A stretch of 47,511 nt of DNA from an uncultured Lachnospiraceae bacterium (lineage in GTDB: Bacteria > Bacillota > Clostridia > Lachnospirales > Lachnospiraceae): contig CANCYO010000018.1 of the NCBI GenBank assembly GCA_947382415.1, positions 1 to 47,511 of the forward strand, read 5' to 3'. The position numbers and the translations under genes are program-made. Shown piece after piece: positions 33,287 to 42,289 of this stretch. Under the pieces are notes generated by a model. It was not told where the DNA came from and did no database searches. It worked only from the letters and a program-made list of their open reading frames with translations. How positions within the stretch are numbered: the stretch's first letter is position 1; each line of letters starts with the position of its first letter.

Positions 33287-35851
33287 ATGACATTAATAGA
33301 AAAAATTTTCGGTACTCACAGCAGCAGAGAGTTGAAACGTATCGAACCGCTGGTGAAAAGGATCGAGGAACTCCGCCCTGCAATGCAGGCGCTCTCGGAT
33401 GAGGAGCTGCGCGGGAAGACCGGTGAATACAAGCGGAGACTGTCCGAGGGGGAGACTCTGGACGATCTGCTCCCGGAGGCGTTTGCCACTGTCCGGGAGG
33501 CGGGAAAGCGTGTGCTGAATATGGAGCATTATCCGGTGCAGCTCATCGGCGGTATCATTCTCCATCAGGGGCGTATCGCTGAGATGCGGACCGGTGAAGG
33601 TAAGACGCTGGTGTCAACGCTGCCCGCTTATCTGAACGCCCTGGAGGGTAAAGGCGTCCATGTCGTTACAGTGAACGACTATCTGGCGAAGCGTGACTCG
33701 GAGTGGATGGGACAGGTGCATGAGTTTCTGGGCCTGAAGGTTGGCGTGGTCTTAAACGGCATGACCAGCGAGGAGCGTCAGGCGGCCTATAATTGTGATA
33801 TCACTTATGTGACCAACAATGAGCTGGGTTTTGATTATCTGCGTGACAACATGGTGATCTATAAGGAGCAGCTTGTGCTGCGCGATCTGCATTACGCCAT
33901 CATCGACGAGGTGGACTCCGTGCTCATCGACGAGGCCAGAACGCCTCTGATCATCTCCGGCCAGAGCGGTAAATCCACTTCTCTGTATGAGGCCTGCGAT
34001 CTGCTGGCCCGCCAGATGAAGCGCGGAGACGATATGCAGGAACTGTCCAAGATCGACGCCATCATGGGCGTGGTGCAGGAGGAGAACGGAGATTTTATTG
34101 TAAACGAGAAGGACAAGGTCATCAATCTGACGGCGGCAGGCGTAGAGAAGGTGGAGCGTTTCTTCCATATAGAGAACTATGCCGATCCCGAGAATCTCGA
34201 GATCCAGCACAATATCATTCTGGCGCTGCGCGCGCACAATCTCATGTTCCGCGATCAGGATTATGTGGTGAAGGACGATCAGGTTTTGATCGTGGATGAA
34301 TTCACCGGACGTATCATGCCGGGACGCCGTTATTCCGACGGCCTGCATCAGGCCATCGAGGCCAAAGAGCATGTAAAGGTGAAACGCGAGAGCAAGACTC
34401 TGGCTACCATCACCTTCCAGAACTTCTTTAATTTATTTGAAAAAAAGAGCGGCATGACCGGTACGGCATTGACAGAGGAGAACGAGTTTCGGGATATCTA
34501 CGGGATGGACGTGGTGGAGATTCCCACCAATATGCCTGTTATACGAAAGGATCTGCAGGATGCTGTATATAAGACCAAGGCGGAGAAGCTGCAGGCCATC
34601 GTAAATGCGGTGGAGGAGGCCCATGCCAAGGGCCAGCCTGTGCTGGTGGGTACGATTACCATCGAGGCCAGTGAGGAGATCAGCCGTCTGCTGCAGAAGC
34701 GCGGCATCCAGCACAAGGTATTGAACGCCAAGTTCCACGAGATGGAGGCGGAGATCGTGGCGGATGCCGGTATTCACGGTGCTGTGACCATCGCCACCAA
34801 CATGGCCGGCCGTGGTACGGATATCAAGCTGGACGAGGAGGCCAGGGCTGCAGGAGGCTTAAAGATCATCGGCACGGAGCGTCATGAGTCCAGACGAATC
34901 GACAATCAGCTCCGCGGACGTTCCGGACGTCAGGGAGATCCCGGTGAGTCCAAATTCTATATTTCGTTGCAGGATGATCTGATGCGGCTCTTTGGTTCCG
35001 AGAGACTGATCACGATGTTTAATACGCTGGGCATTCCTGAGGGACAGGAGATTGAGCACTCGTCTTTGACCCGGGCCATTGAGTCCGCCCAGAAAAAGAT
35101 TGAGAATAATAACTTCGGCATCCGTAAAAATCTGCTGGAGTATGACCGCGTCATGAGCGAGCAGAGAGAGATCATCTACGAGGAGCGCCGCCGGGTGCTG
35201 GACGGCGAGAGCATGCGGGATTATATCTATAAGATGATCACGGATATCGTGGAGAACTGTGTGGATATCAGCATCAATGACGATGTGGACAAGGATGAGT
35301 GGGATTATAATGAATTGAATACGCTGCTGCTTCCCACGGTTCCTTTGGAGCCCGTGACTGCGGCGCGTGTGCAGAAGGGTAAAAAGAACAGCTTGAAACA
35401 GCAGCTCAAGGAGGAGGCCGTGAAGCTCTACGAGGCCAAGGAGGCGGAGTTTCCTGAGCCTGAGGCCATCCGTGAGCTGGAGCGAGTGATTCTTCTGAAA
35501 GTCATCGACCGCAAATGGATGGACCACATTGACGACATGGATCAGCTTCGTCAGGGTATCGGACTGCAGGCTTACGGTCAGCGCGATCCTGTGATCGAGT
35601 ACAAGATGAGCGGTTACGAGATGTTTGACGAGATGACGCAGAACATCAAGGAAGAGACCGTGCGTCTGTTACTGCACATCAGAGTGGAGCAGAAGGTGGA
35701 GCGTGAGCAGGTGGCCAAGGTCACCGGAACCAACAAGGATGATTCTCTGGCAAAAGCTCCCAAAAAGCGGGAGAATGTCAAGGTTTATCCCAATGATCCC
35801 TGTCCCTGCGGAAGCGGCAAGAAATATAAGCAGTGCTGCGGACGCAGATAA
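33287..35851 (+). CDS. secA: protein translocase ATPase SecA
   Basis: Drives export of preproteins through SecYEG. 854 residues, a normal Firmicutes length. Visible: MRTGEGKT (Walker A), YITNNELGFDYLRDN-like TYVTNNELGFDYLRDNM, VDSVLIDEARTPLIISG (DEAD-type block), GTITIEASEEIS, AGRGTDIKL, ERHESRRIDNQLRGRSGRQGD and the helical scaffold. The C-terminus has the zinc-binding SecB/ribosome motif CPCGSGKKYKQCC. ATG 33287 follows AAGGAAATGAT. prfB follows after 67 bp, the conserved Firmicutes order. Confidence 0.98.
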   Translation: MTLIEKIFGTHSSRELKRIEPLVKRIEELRPAMQALSDEELRGKTGEYKRRLSEGETLDDLLPEAFATVREAGKRVLNMEHYPVQLIGGIILHQGRIAEMRTGEGKTLVSTLPAYLNALEGKGVHVVTVNDYLAKRDSEWMGQVHEFLGLKVGVVLNGMTSEERQAAYNCDITYVTNNELGFDYLRDNMVIYKEQLVLRDLHYAIIDEVDSVLIDEARTPLIISGQSGKSTSLYEACDLLARQMKRGDDMQELSKIDAIMGVVQEENGDFIVNEKDKVINLTAAGVEKVERFFHIENYADPENLEIQHNIILALRAHNLMFRDQDYVVKDDQVLIVDEFTGRIMPGRRYSDGLHQAIEAKEHVKVKRESKTLATITFQNFFNLFEKKSGMTGTALTEENEFRDIYGMDVVEIPTNMPVIRKDLQDAVYKTKAEKLQAIVNAVEEAHAKGQPVLVGTITIEASEEISRLLQKRGIQHKVLNAKFHEMEAEIVADAGIHGAVTIATNMAGRGTDIKLDEEARAAGGLKIIGTERHESRRIDNQLRGRSGRQGDPGESKFYISLQDDLMRLFGSERLITMFNTLGIPEGQEIEHSSLTRAIESAQKKIENNNFGIRKNLLEYDRVMSEQREIIYEERRRVLDGESMRDYIYKMITDIVENCVDISINDDVDKDEWDYNELNTLLLPTVPLEPVTAARVQKGKKNSLKQQLKEEAVKLYEAKEAEFPEPEAIRELERVILLKVIDRKWMDHIDDMDQLRQGIGLQAYGQRDPVIEYKMSGYEMFDEMTQNIKEETVRLLLHIRVEQKVEREQVAKVTGTNKDDSLAKAPKKRENVKVYPNDPCPCGSGKKYKQCCGRR

Positions 35852-35918
35852 AGGCAGATAAAAAGCAGTTAAAGCTGGACAAAAGCAGTTAAAACAGGTA
35901 AAGGTGGTTTTCATTTTA

Positions 35919-37037
35919 ATGGTAGAGTTAGACCAGATGAAGACAGAGATCCTGTCCTATGAGACTTCCCTGGCGGAGGTGCGGGACTCTCTGGACTTGG
36001 AGAATAAAGTAAAGCGCATTGAGGAGTTGGAGATGGAGATGGAGGCGCCCGGTTTCTGGGACGATCCTGACAAATCCAATGTTAAGATGAAGGAACTGAA
36101 GAATCTGAAAGATACGGTGGGACAGTGCGACAAGCTCTCCACGCAGTATGACGACATTCTGACGCTGATCGAGATGGGCTATGAGGAAGAGGACGCGGAC
36201 ATGGCGGCGGAGATCCGCGGCGAGCTGGACGAGTTCATTGCGGAGTTTGAAGAGCTGCGTATCGGTACGCTGTTATCTGGGGAATATGACAAGACCAATG
36301 CCATCCTGAAACTCAATGCCGGCGCGGGCGGTACCGAGAGCTGCGACTGGGCGGGGATGCTCTATCGCATGTACACCCGCTGGGCGGAGCGAAAGGGCTT
36401 TGCGGTGGAGGTGCTGGATTATCTGGACGGGGACGAGGCCGGAATCAAGTCGGTGACCTTCCAGGTCAACGGCATCAATGCATACGGATATTTGAAATCA
36501 GAGAAGGGAGTGCATCGTCTTGTGCGCATCTCTCCTTTTAATGCCCAGGGTAAGCGGCAGACATCCTTTGTGTCTCTGGATGTGATGCCGGATATCGAAG
36601 AAGATCTGGATGTGGATATCGACGAAAAGGATCTGCGTATTGATACTTACCGAAGCAGCGGTGCGGGCGGACAGCATATCAATAAGACGTCCTCCGCCAT
36701 CCGTATCACCCATATTCCCACAGGGACAGTGGTGCAGTGCCAGAATGAGCGCAGCCAGTTCCAGAACAAGGACAAGGCCATGCAGATGCTCAAGGCAAAG
36801 CTTTTTTTGCTAAAGCAGGAGGCCAATGTTGAGAAGCTTTCCGATATCCGGGGTGAGGTGAAGGAGATTGGCTGGGGGAATCAGATTCGTTCCTATGTGC
36901 TGCAGCCTTATACTATGGTAAAGGATCACCGCACGGACGTGGAGACAGGAAATGTGGACGCCGTGCTGGACGGCGCCCTGGATCTGTTTATCAACGGTTA
37001 TCTGAAATGGATCAATACGTCAGAGCAGGCGAAGTAG
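35919..37037 (+). CDS. prfB: peptide chain release factor 2, without programmed frameshift
   Basis: Recognises UGA and UAA stops. 372 residues: GGTGG precedes ATG 35919. The tripeptide-determinant region is SPFNAQGKRQTSF, and the GGQ motif SSGAGGQHINKTSSAIRITH is present. In most bacteria prfB has an in-frame UGA at about codon 26, bypassed by a +1 shift at CTT-TGA-C. Here the site reads TCT CTG GAC (35988-35996) and the frame is continuous (...VRDSLDLENK...), so autoregulation by RF2 is lost. The flanking residues match B. subtilis RF2 exactly where the shift occurs (SL|DL). The 3' end overlaps the opposing gene by 26 bp. Confidence 0.96.
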   Translation: MVELDQMKTEILSYETSLAEVRDSLDLENKVKRIEELEMEMEAPGFWDDPDKSNVKMKELKNLKDTVGQCDKLSTQYDDILTLIEMGYEEEDADMAAEIRGELDEFIAEFEELRIGTLLSGEYDKTNAILKLNAGAGGTESCDWAGMLYRMYTRWAERKGFAVEVLDYLDGDEAGIKSVTFQVNGINAYGYLKSEKGVHRLVRISPFNAQGKRQTSFVSLDVMPDIEEDLDVDIDEKDLRIDTYRSSGAGGQHINKTSSAIRITHIPTGTVVQCQNERSQFQNKDKAMQMLKAKLFLLKQEANVEKLSDIRGEVKEIGWGNQIRSYVLQPYTMVKDHRTDVETGNVDAVLDGALDLFINGYLKWINTSEQAK

Positions 37038-37866
37038 TTTCCCGTGCCTGCATCAGATTCAGATAGAAGAAAGTATAAGTGACATTCATGTAGGGGAACA
37101 GCCACAGGTTTCCGATCCCAAAGGTGAGAATACTCAGGAATATCAGCGGAAGAAAACTGAGCTGAAGGTAGAAGAGGCGGCTTTTTTGTCCTTTCATGAT
37201 ATGAGCGCTGCGCCGGATCAGTTCTGTGGCACTGTATCCCGGAAAGTCCAGCAGTAGCAGGAGTGCCTGGGAAATGCTCAGATTTAATGGGATATAGATC
37301 ATAAGGCAGCCCATCAACAGAAGCAGTGCGATCAGAACCAGTATCCAGGGGGCGTCGCGGCGAATCAGAAAGTACACAAAGTTCGCGGGCAGCAGGCCGA
37401 GTTGACTTACCAGAACCAGAACGGCGGTCAGGCGCAGGGATTTGCCCGTCTGATTGTGAAAGCCGTAAAAGACATCAGAGACTTTAAGCGACTTTCCGCA
37501 GGCTGCTTTCAGGCAGAGAAAAATGATGCCGATATTAAACAGCGATGTAAAAATGCTGACACCTATCTGCAGTACATAATTTACAGCGTTAAACCACTCC
37601 CCATAACCCTGCATATAGACAAGATCGCCTGTCAGCCGCTGAACCTCTTCCATTGTATGTCCATTCAGCATCTCTTTCATAATAACGGACATGCTGAAGA
37701 TGATCAGAGCGAAGAAGGTGATGATATATTTTGCAGCCATTGTGATCAGGCCGGCCACCAGGGTGGCGAGAATAAATGTACCGTATTTTCCGGAGAGTGC
37801 TTCTTTCGCTTTGGCTTTCAGCGCCGCTCCGGACAAAAAAGAATTTTCCATACCTGTGTACTCCAT
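37012..37866 (-). CDS. DUF975 family membrane protein
   Basis: 284 residues. DUF975 proteins are multi-pass membrane proteins of unknown role in Firmicutes. The N-terminus LKAKAKEALSGKYGTFILATLVAGL is the family signature; six hydrophobic segments follow, such as YIITFFALIIFSMSVIM, VSIFTSLFNIGIIFLCLKAAC and LVLIALLLLMGCLMIYIPL. ATG 37866 or the in-frame ATG at 37851 is possible. Convergent with prfB, overlapping it by 26 bp. Twenty-three bp downstream of the SprA-like gene and possibly co-transcribed. Confidence 0.8.
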   Translation of the reverse strand: MEYTGMENSFLSGAALKAKAKEALSGKYGTFILATLVAGLITMAAKYIITFFALIIFSMSVIMKEMLNGHTMEEVQRLTGDLVYMQGYGEWFNAVNYVLQIGVSIFTSLFNIGIIFLCLKAACGKSLKVSDVFYGFHNQTGKSLRLTAVLVLVSQLGLLPANFVYFLIRRDAPWILVLIALLLLMGCLMIYIPLNLSISQALLLLLDFPGYSATELIRRSAHIMKGQKSRLFYLQLSFLPLIFLSILTFGIGNLWLFPYMNVTYTFFYLNLMQARETTSPALTY

Positions 37867-37889
37867 ACAATTCTGTTCCGAATGCCTGT

Positions 37890-38342
37890 TCAGGCCACAT
37901 AGTCTGTGTGCATGCCGGCATATTTGGCATGATCGGTGGCTTTCAGATCCTTTTGATAGGGATTTTCCTCATTGTAGTATTTAATCTGGGTGTTGGTGGT
38001 GCCGCCGGAAATATAGGAGCGGCCGCACTCCGGGCATATAGCGGTGCGAATGGACACGGAGGCGCGAAGTACCCTGCCATTCTTCATGGCTGCCTCAGAG
38101 TAGGCATTGCTCACATGCTCCTGTTCATGGGCGCGCACACTGGATGCCGCGTTCTCCGGGGAGATATGCTGAGGTGTCTTGAAAGAAACCATCTCGTCGG
38201 AACCGTCCTGATATTTGCGTCGTTTACAGGTCTCACATTCCTCTCCCGGAGCCTTTTTGCCGTCTGGAGTTTCTGAATAATTGCCTCTCAGGTAATTTCC
38301 CGAATAACTTCCTGAATAGTTTCCAAAAGCAGAAATCATCAT
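37890..38342 (-). CDS. SprA-like putative HExxH metalloprotease
   Basis: 150 residues. HEQEHVSNA (zinc HExxH), the preceding FKTPQHISPENAASSVRAHEQEH block and the following RASVSIRTAICPECGRSYISGG match the small SprA-related family of putative metalloproteases. Two CxxC pairs (CETC, CPEC) probably bind a structural zinc. The N-terminus is Ser/Gly/Tyr-rich and lacks a signal peptide. AGGAGG with 7-nt spacing supports ATG 38342. Confidence 0.75.
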   Translation of the reverse strand: MMISAFGNYSGSYSGNYLRGNYSETPDGKKAPGEECETCKRRKYQDGSDEMVSFKTPQHISPENAASSVRAHEQEHVSNAYSEAAMKNGRVLRASVSIRTAICPECGRSYISGGTTNTQIKYYNEENPYQKDLKATDHAKYAGMHTDYVA

Positions 38343-38397
38343 GTCGCTACCTCCTAAAAGTCATATTTTTGAGCATTGTTGATACATTGACACAGCA

Positions 38398-38997
38398 TCA
38401 GAGAAACTCGAATCCGTAGTCATAAAAACCGTCAAAATAGTTATCGTCATCATCAAAAAAATTGCGGTAATAGTCGTCGTAATAATCCCGGTAAAAATCG
38501 TCGTAATAATCATCGAAGTCATCATAATCATCAAAGAAATCGTCATTGTAGTGGTCATAGTAGTGATCATTATAGTGATGGTCATAATCATCATCATAGT
38601 AGTCGTTATCATAATCATCATCATAGTAATCGTCATAATAATTACGGTCGTTATCATGATAGTCGGGACTGGCCAGATATACAGTCACGAAATAAACGCT
38701 CATCAGCAGTCCCAAAATCAGGCCTATGATAGACAGGATCAGGCCGATTATGCTGAGCGGATCGAGATTTTTGCCCTTTTGCAGGGAGAAAACAGAGAAC
38801 AAAATCCCCATTGCGCCCAACGGGATGGAGAGGATTCCTACACAACAAAGCACCAGGGAGCAAATGCCGCAGATCAGGGCGGCTATGGCGAAAGAATTCG
38901 TTTTAGCCGATGGCTGCGGAGAGCTGGCCACAGGTGTTGCCGGAACATATATGCGCTGTTCCTGTCTGCCAAGAGGATCATTCTGATTATAGTCCAT
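38398..38997 (-). CDS. DUF4190-type membrane protein with an Asp/Tyr-rich tail
   Basis: 199 residues. The N-terminus is Pro/Ser-rich and cytoplasmic; two helices (FAIAALICGICSLVLCCVGIL and LSIIGLILSIIGLILGLLMSV) match DUF4190 membrane proteins. The last 88 residues or so (from DYHDNDRNYYDD) consist almost only of Asp and Tyr with Phe, His, Asn and Arg. Such a tail is highly acidic and probably disordered. GGAAG precedes ATG 38997. The upstream promoter is weak; TATAAT occurs at 39024-39029. Confidence 0.8.
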   Translation of the reverse strand: MDYNQNDPLGRQEQRIYVPATPVASSPQPSAKTNSFAIAALICGICSLVLCCVGILSIPLGAMGILFSVFSLQKGKNLDPLSIIGLILSIIGLILGLLMSVYFVTVYLASPDYHDNDRNYYDDYYDDDYDNDYYDDDYDHHYNDHYYDHYNDDFFDDYDDFDDYYDDFYRDYYDDYYRNFFDDDDNYFDGFYDYGFEFL

Positions 38998-39075
38998 ATT
39001 GTTACCACTTCCTTTGTTCTATAATTATACTGTAGCACATTTTTGATCAGGAAGCAAATATTTGTGCGGTAGAGC

Positions 39076-39104
39076 TTGAACTCTATTTCATTTTTATATA
39101 GAAT
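39076..39104 (+). promoter_or_regulatory. promoter of tex
   Basis: TTGAAC at 39076-39081, 17-bp spacer, TAGAAT at 39099-39104, giving a leader of about 112 nt. Confidence 0.6.
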
Positions 39105-39222
39105 GGTAGAGTGTGAATTTACAGACAATCTGGTTAGATGAAAATGCGCGGTCATGAGACGCTGCCGTATATCGCTGCATATGTGGCAGCGCCATGTAGT
39201 CGGACTGCGCGGAAAGGGTGTT

Positions 39223-41667
39223 ATGGATATTATACAGAAACTACGGGATGAATTAAAGGTGGAGAAATGGCAGGTGGAAGCGGCGGTCAATCTGATCGAC
39301 GAGGGCAATACCATTCCCTTCATCTCACGATACAGGAAGGAGGCTACCGGTTCTCTCAACGATGAGCAGCTCAGAAATCTGCACGAGAGACTGTTGTATC
39401 TGAGAAATCTGGAGGATAAAAAGAATCAGGTGCTGGGCAGTATCGAGGAGCAGGGAATGCTGACCGACGAGCTTCGGGAGAAGATTCTGGCTGCAGAGAC
39501 GCTGGTGGTGGTGGACGATCTGTACCGTCCTTACCGGCCCAAGAGAAAGACCCGCGCCAGCGTGGCGAAGGAGAAAGGGCTTGGGGGGCTTGCAGAGTTT
39601 ATTCTGGCTCAGAATACGGATGCGCCCGTGGAGCAGGAAGCGGAGCGCTATCTGTCTGAAGAGAAGGGCGTTGCCACCGTGGAGGAGGCGCTGCAGGGCG
39701 CTGAGGATATCATCGCGGAGGCGGTTTCAGACGAGGCTGATTATCGTCTCTATATCCGAAATGTCACCATGGAGGAGGGTATTATAGAGAGCACCGCCAA
39801 GGATGAGAAGGCGGAGAGCGTATATGAGATGTATTATCAGTTCCAGGAGCCGGTGAAAAAGATTGCGGGCCACCGTGTGCTGGCTTTAAACCGCGGTGAG
39901 GCGGAGAAGGTGCTGACCGTGAAGCTGATCGCCCCTGTGGAGCGCATTATCCGCTATCTGGAAAAGCAGAAGATCACGGCGGATAATCCATATACCACAC
40001 CTTTGATTCAGGATGCGGTGGCAGACAGCTACGAGCGTTTAATAGCACCTGCTATCGAAAGGGAGATCAGAAACGGGCTGACGGAGAAGGCTGAGGACGG
40101 AGCCATCGATGTGTTTGGGAAGAATCTGGAGCAGCTTCTGTTGCAGCCGCCCATTGCCGGCAGAGTTGTGCTGGGATGGGATCCTGCTTTCCGCACCGGC
40201 TGTAAACTGGCGGTGGTGGATGCCACGGGAAAGGTTCTGGACACCAAAGTGATCTATCCCACGGCTCCTCAGAATAAGGTGGAGGAGTCTAAAGCTGAGC
40301 TCAAGAGACTGATTAAACGGTATAATATAGATTTGATCTCTGTGGGGAACGGAACTGCCTCCAGAGAGTCAGAGCAGATCATTGCCGAGCTTCTGCGGGA
40401 GCTGGACAGGCCGGTGCAGTATGTGATCGTGAGCGAGGCGGGCGCTTCGGTTTACTCTGCCAGTAAACTTGCCACAGAAGAATTTCCCCAGTTTGACGTG
40501 GGACAGCGCAGCGCGGCCTCTATCGCCCGCAGACTGCAGGATCCTCTGGCGGAGCTGGTCAAAATCGACCCCAAATCCATCGGTGTGGGGCAGTATCAGC
40601 ATGATATGAATCAGAAAAAGCTGGGAGATGCGCTGCAGGGCGTGGTAGAGGATTGCGTGAACAAAGTGGGTGTAGATCTGAACACGGCTTCCGCATCCCT
40701 GCTGGAGTACATTTCCGGCATCAACAAGACCATTGCCAGAAATATTGTGGATTACCGGGAGACAAACGGGAGATTTACCAACAGAAAACAGCTTCTCAAG
40801 GTGGCGAAGCTGGGGCCCAAGGCCTATGAGCAGTGCGCGGGATTCATGCGCATCACGGACGGCGACAATCCTCTGGACGCCACAAGCGTTCATCCCGAGT
40901 CCTATGCGGCTGCGGAAAAGCTTCTGGAGAAGCTGGATCTCACCATGGAGGATGTGAAGGCCATGCAGAAGAAGGCCGCGGAGCAAAAAGGCCGCGGCAC
41001 ACAGGGGGCCCAGAGACCGGCAGGCGCGGAGAAGGGGCGCAGTACACAGAAAAAACAGGGACAGGGTGCAAAAACCATACAGGTCCGCAATACATCCACC
41101 GCGATGGGACAGGCTTTGGCTGCGGCCATGGCAGGCGCAAATATCCAGAGCGAACCTGCGGACAGGACGCCCAAAGGGCAGACGGGGAACAGGGCCCGAA
41201 ATGAAGCGGCAGGCGGTCAGGCGTCGTGCAGTCAGACGGTTCAGGCTGAGGTTGTTTCCGGCCTGGAAAAACGAATCAGGGATAAAAAGCTGTTGGCGGA
41301 GGAGCTTGGAATCGGAGAGATTACTCTGTCAGATATTTTGAAGGAGCTGGAGAAGCCTGCCAGAGACCCCAGAGACGACATGCCCAGGCCGATTCTCAGA
41401 AGCGATGTGCTGGATCTGAAGGATCTGAAGCCGGGTATGATTCTGAAGGGCACGGTGCGCAATGTTATCGACTTTGGCGCTTTTGTGGACATCGGAGTCC
41501 ATCAGGATGGCCTTGTGCATATTTCCCAGATCACCAACCGGTTTATCAAACATCCGCTGGAGGCGGTGAGCGTGGGGGATATCGTGGAGGTTCAGGTGTT
41601 GGATGTGGATGTGCCGAAGAAACGCATCAGTCTCACCATGAAGATCAATGCAGGGGTTAATTCTTGA
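39223..41667 (+). CDS. tex: Tex-family transcription accessory protein with S1 domain
   Basis: 814 residues from ATG 39223 (AAAGGG just upstream; an open frame reaches back to 39154). N-terminal Tex core with TIPFISRYRKEATG and DDLYRPYRPKRKTRA, YqgF-like block with GWDPAFRTGCKLAVVD and GNGTASRESEQ, the helix-hairpin-helix part LLEYISGINKTIARNIV, and a C-terminal S1 domain GMILKGTVRNVIDFGAFVDIGVHQDGLVHIS. Tex proteins bind RNA and are linked to transcription and stress tolerance. Between about 582 and 682 there is a Gln/Gly/Lys/Ala-rich insert, so it is longer than the usual about 720 residues. Confidence 0.93.
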   Translation: MDIIQKLRDELKVEKWQVEAAVNLIDEGNTIPFISRYRKEATGSLNDEQLRNLHERLLYLRNLEDKKNQVLGSIEEQGMLTDELREKILAAETLVVVDDLYRPYRPKRKTRASVAKEKGLGGLAEFILAQNTDAPVEQEAERYLSEEKGVATVEEALQGAEDIIAEAVSDEADYRLYIRNVTMEEGIIESTAKDEKAESVYEMYYQFQEPVKKIAGHRVLALNRGEAEKVLTVKLIAPVERIIRYLEKQKITADNPYTTPLIQDAVADSYERLIAPAIEREIRNGLTEKAEDGAIDVFGKNLEQLLLQPPIAGRVVLGWDPAFRTGCKLAVVDATGKVLDTKVIYPTAPQNKVEESKAELKRLIKRYNIDLISVGNGTASRESEQIIAELLRELDRPVQYVIVSEAGASVYSASKLATEEFPQFDVGQRSAASIARRLQDPLAELVKIDPKSIGVGQYQHDMNQKKLGDALQGVVEDCVNKVGVDLNTASASLLEYISGINKTIARNIVDYRETNGRFTNRKQLLKVAKLGPKAYEQCAGFMRITDGDNPLDATSVHPESYAAAEKLLEKLDLTMEDVKAMQKKAAEQKGRGTQGAQRPAGAEKGRSTQKKQGQGAKTIQVRNTSTAMGQALAAAMAGANIQSEPADRTPKGQTGNRARNEAAGGQASCSQTVQAEVVSGLEKRIRDKKLLAEELGIGEITLSDILKELEKPARDPRDDMPRPILRSDVLDLKDLKPGMILKGTVRNVIDFGAFVDIGVHQDGLVHISQITNRFIKHPLEAVSVGDIVEVQVLDVDVPKKRISLTMKINAGVNS

Positions 41668-41693
41668 TTTAACCCCTGCAAAGTCAGGTTTTT
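41649..41693 (+). terminator. intrinsic terminator of tex
   Basis: TGCAGGGGTTAA (41649-41660) and TTAACCCCTGCA (41669-41680) form a perfect 12-bp stem whose 8-nt loop contains part of the tex stop codon; T residues follow at 41689-41693. It may also serve the convergent YdeI-like gene. Confidence 0.75.
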
Positions 41694-41713
41694 ATATGCA
41701 TCAGACGCCGGTT

Positions 41714-42274
41714 TTACATAGGTTTTAGATTTTTATTGAGCCGGTCTACCATCCAGGCGATCCGCTTTTCCCGTCCGGTATCTGTCTTGGCATCAAAGTA
41801 TGCCCGCGTGTAGGTCTTCTTTACCGATGGGGGCATGGCTTTAAAATTGGTGCAGGCGGGTTCATAGCCTTCGAGCAGTTCACACAGACAGGCGATCTGC
41901 TCTTCTGTGACCGCCGTGGGGGATGGAGCGTACCACTGGCCGTTTTGCCGGGCTTCCTCTATTTTCTTTCTGCCGGAATCAGTCATAAGTCCGCGTTTTT
42001 CAAGGCTTTCGGCCAGAGCCTTGTTTTTCTCCGACCATTTGCTCTTGTCTCTGCGCATGGAAAAATATTTCTTATAGGTGTGATCGTCAATGCTCTGCAT
42101 CTGGCCGTCGATCCATCCGAAGCAGAGGGCTTCTTCAAGAGCTTCGCCTGCTTTTATTGTCTTTGGCCCGCCGGCTTTGCCAAATAAAAGCCAGATGCCG
42201 TCATTAGACTGGCAATTCTCATAAAGCCAGTTTCTGAAAGCTTCTCTGTTGGAAAATTCCATGATGTCGTTCAT
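41714..42274 (-). CDS. YdeI/OmpD-associated family protein
   Basis: 186 residues from the ATG at 42274, with AAAAGGAGAA 7 nt upstream. The pattern FRNWLYENCQSNDGIWLLF, EALEEALCFGWIDGQMQSIDDHTYKKYFSMRRDKSKWSEKNK and the C-terminal FKAMPPSVKKTYTRAYFDAKTDTGREKRI is that of the YdeI or OmpD-associated family (PF13376-type). Functions are poorly defined; Bacillus YdeI members relate to resistance to antimicrobial peptides. An open frame extends 28 codons upstream but ignores the good ribosome site. Confidence 0.8.
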   Translation of the reverse strand: MNDIMEFSNREAFRNWLYENCQSNDGIWLLFGKAGGPKTIKAGEALEEALCFGWIDGQMQSIDDHTYKKYFSMRRDKSKWSEKNKALAESLEKRGLMTDSGRKKIEEARQNGQWYAPSPTAVTEEQIACLCELLEGYEPACTNFKAMPPSVKKTYTRAYFDAKTDTGREKRIAWMVDRLNKNLKPM

Positions 42275-42289
42275 TGTATGTTCTCCTTT

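Noticed and set aside
38551..39024. 157-codon plus-strand frame opposite the Asp/Tyr protein
   Set aside because: Composed of Ile/Val/Met runs that mirror the Asp/Tyr codons on the minus strand; no ribosome site.
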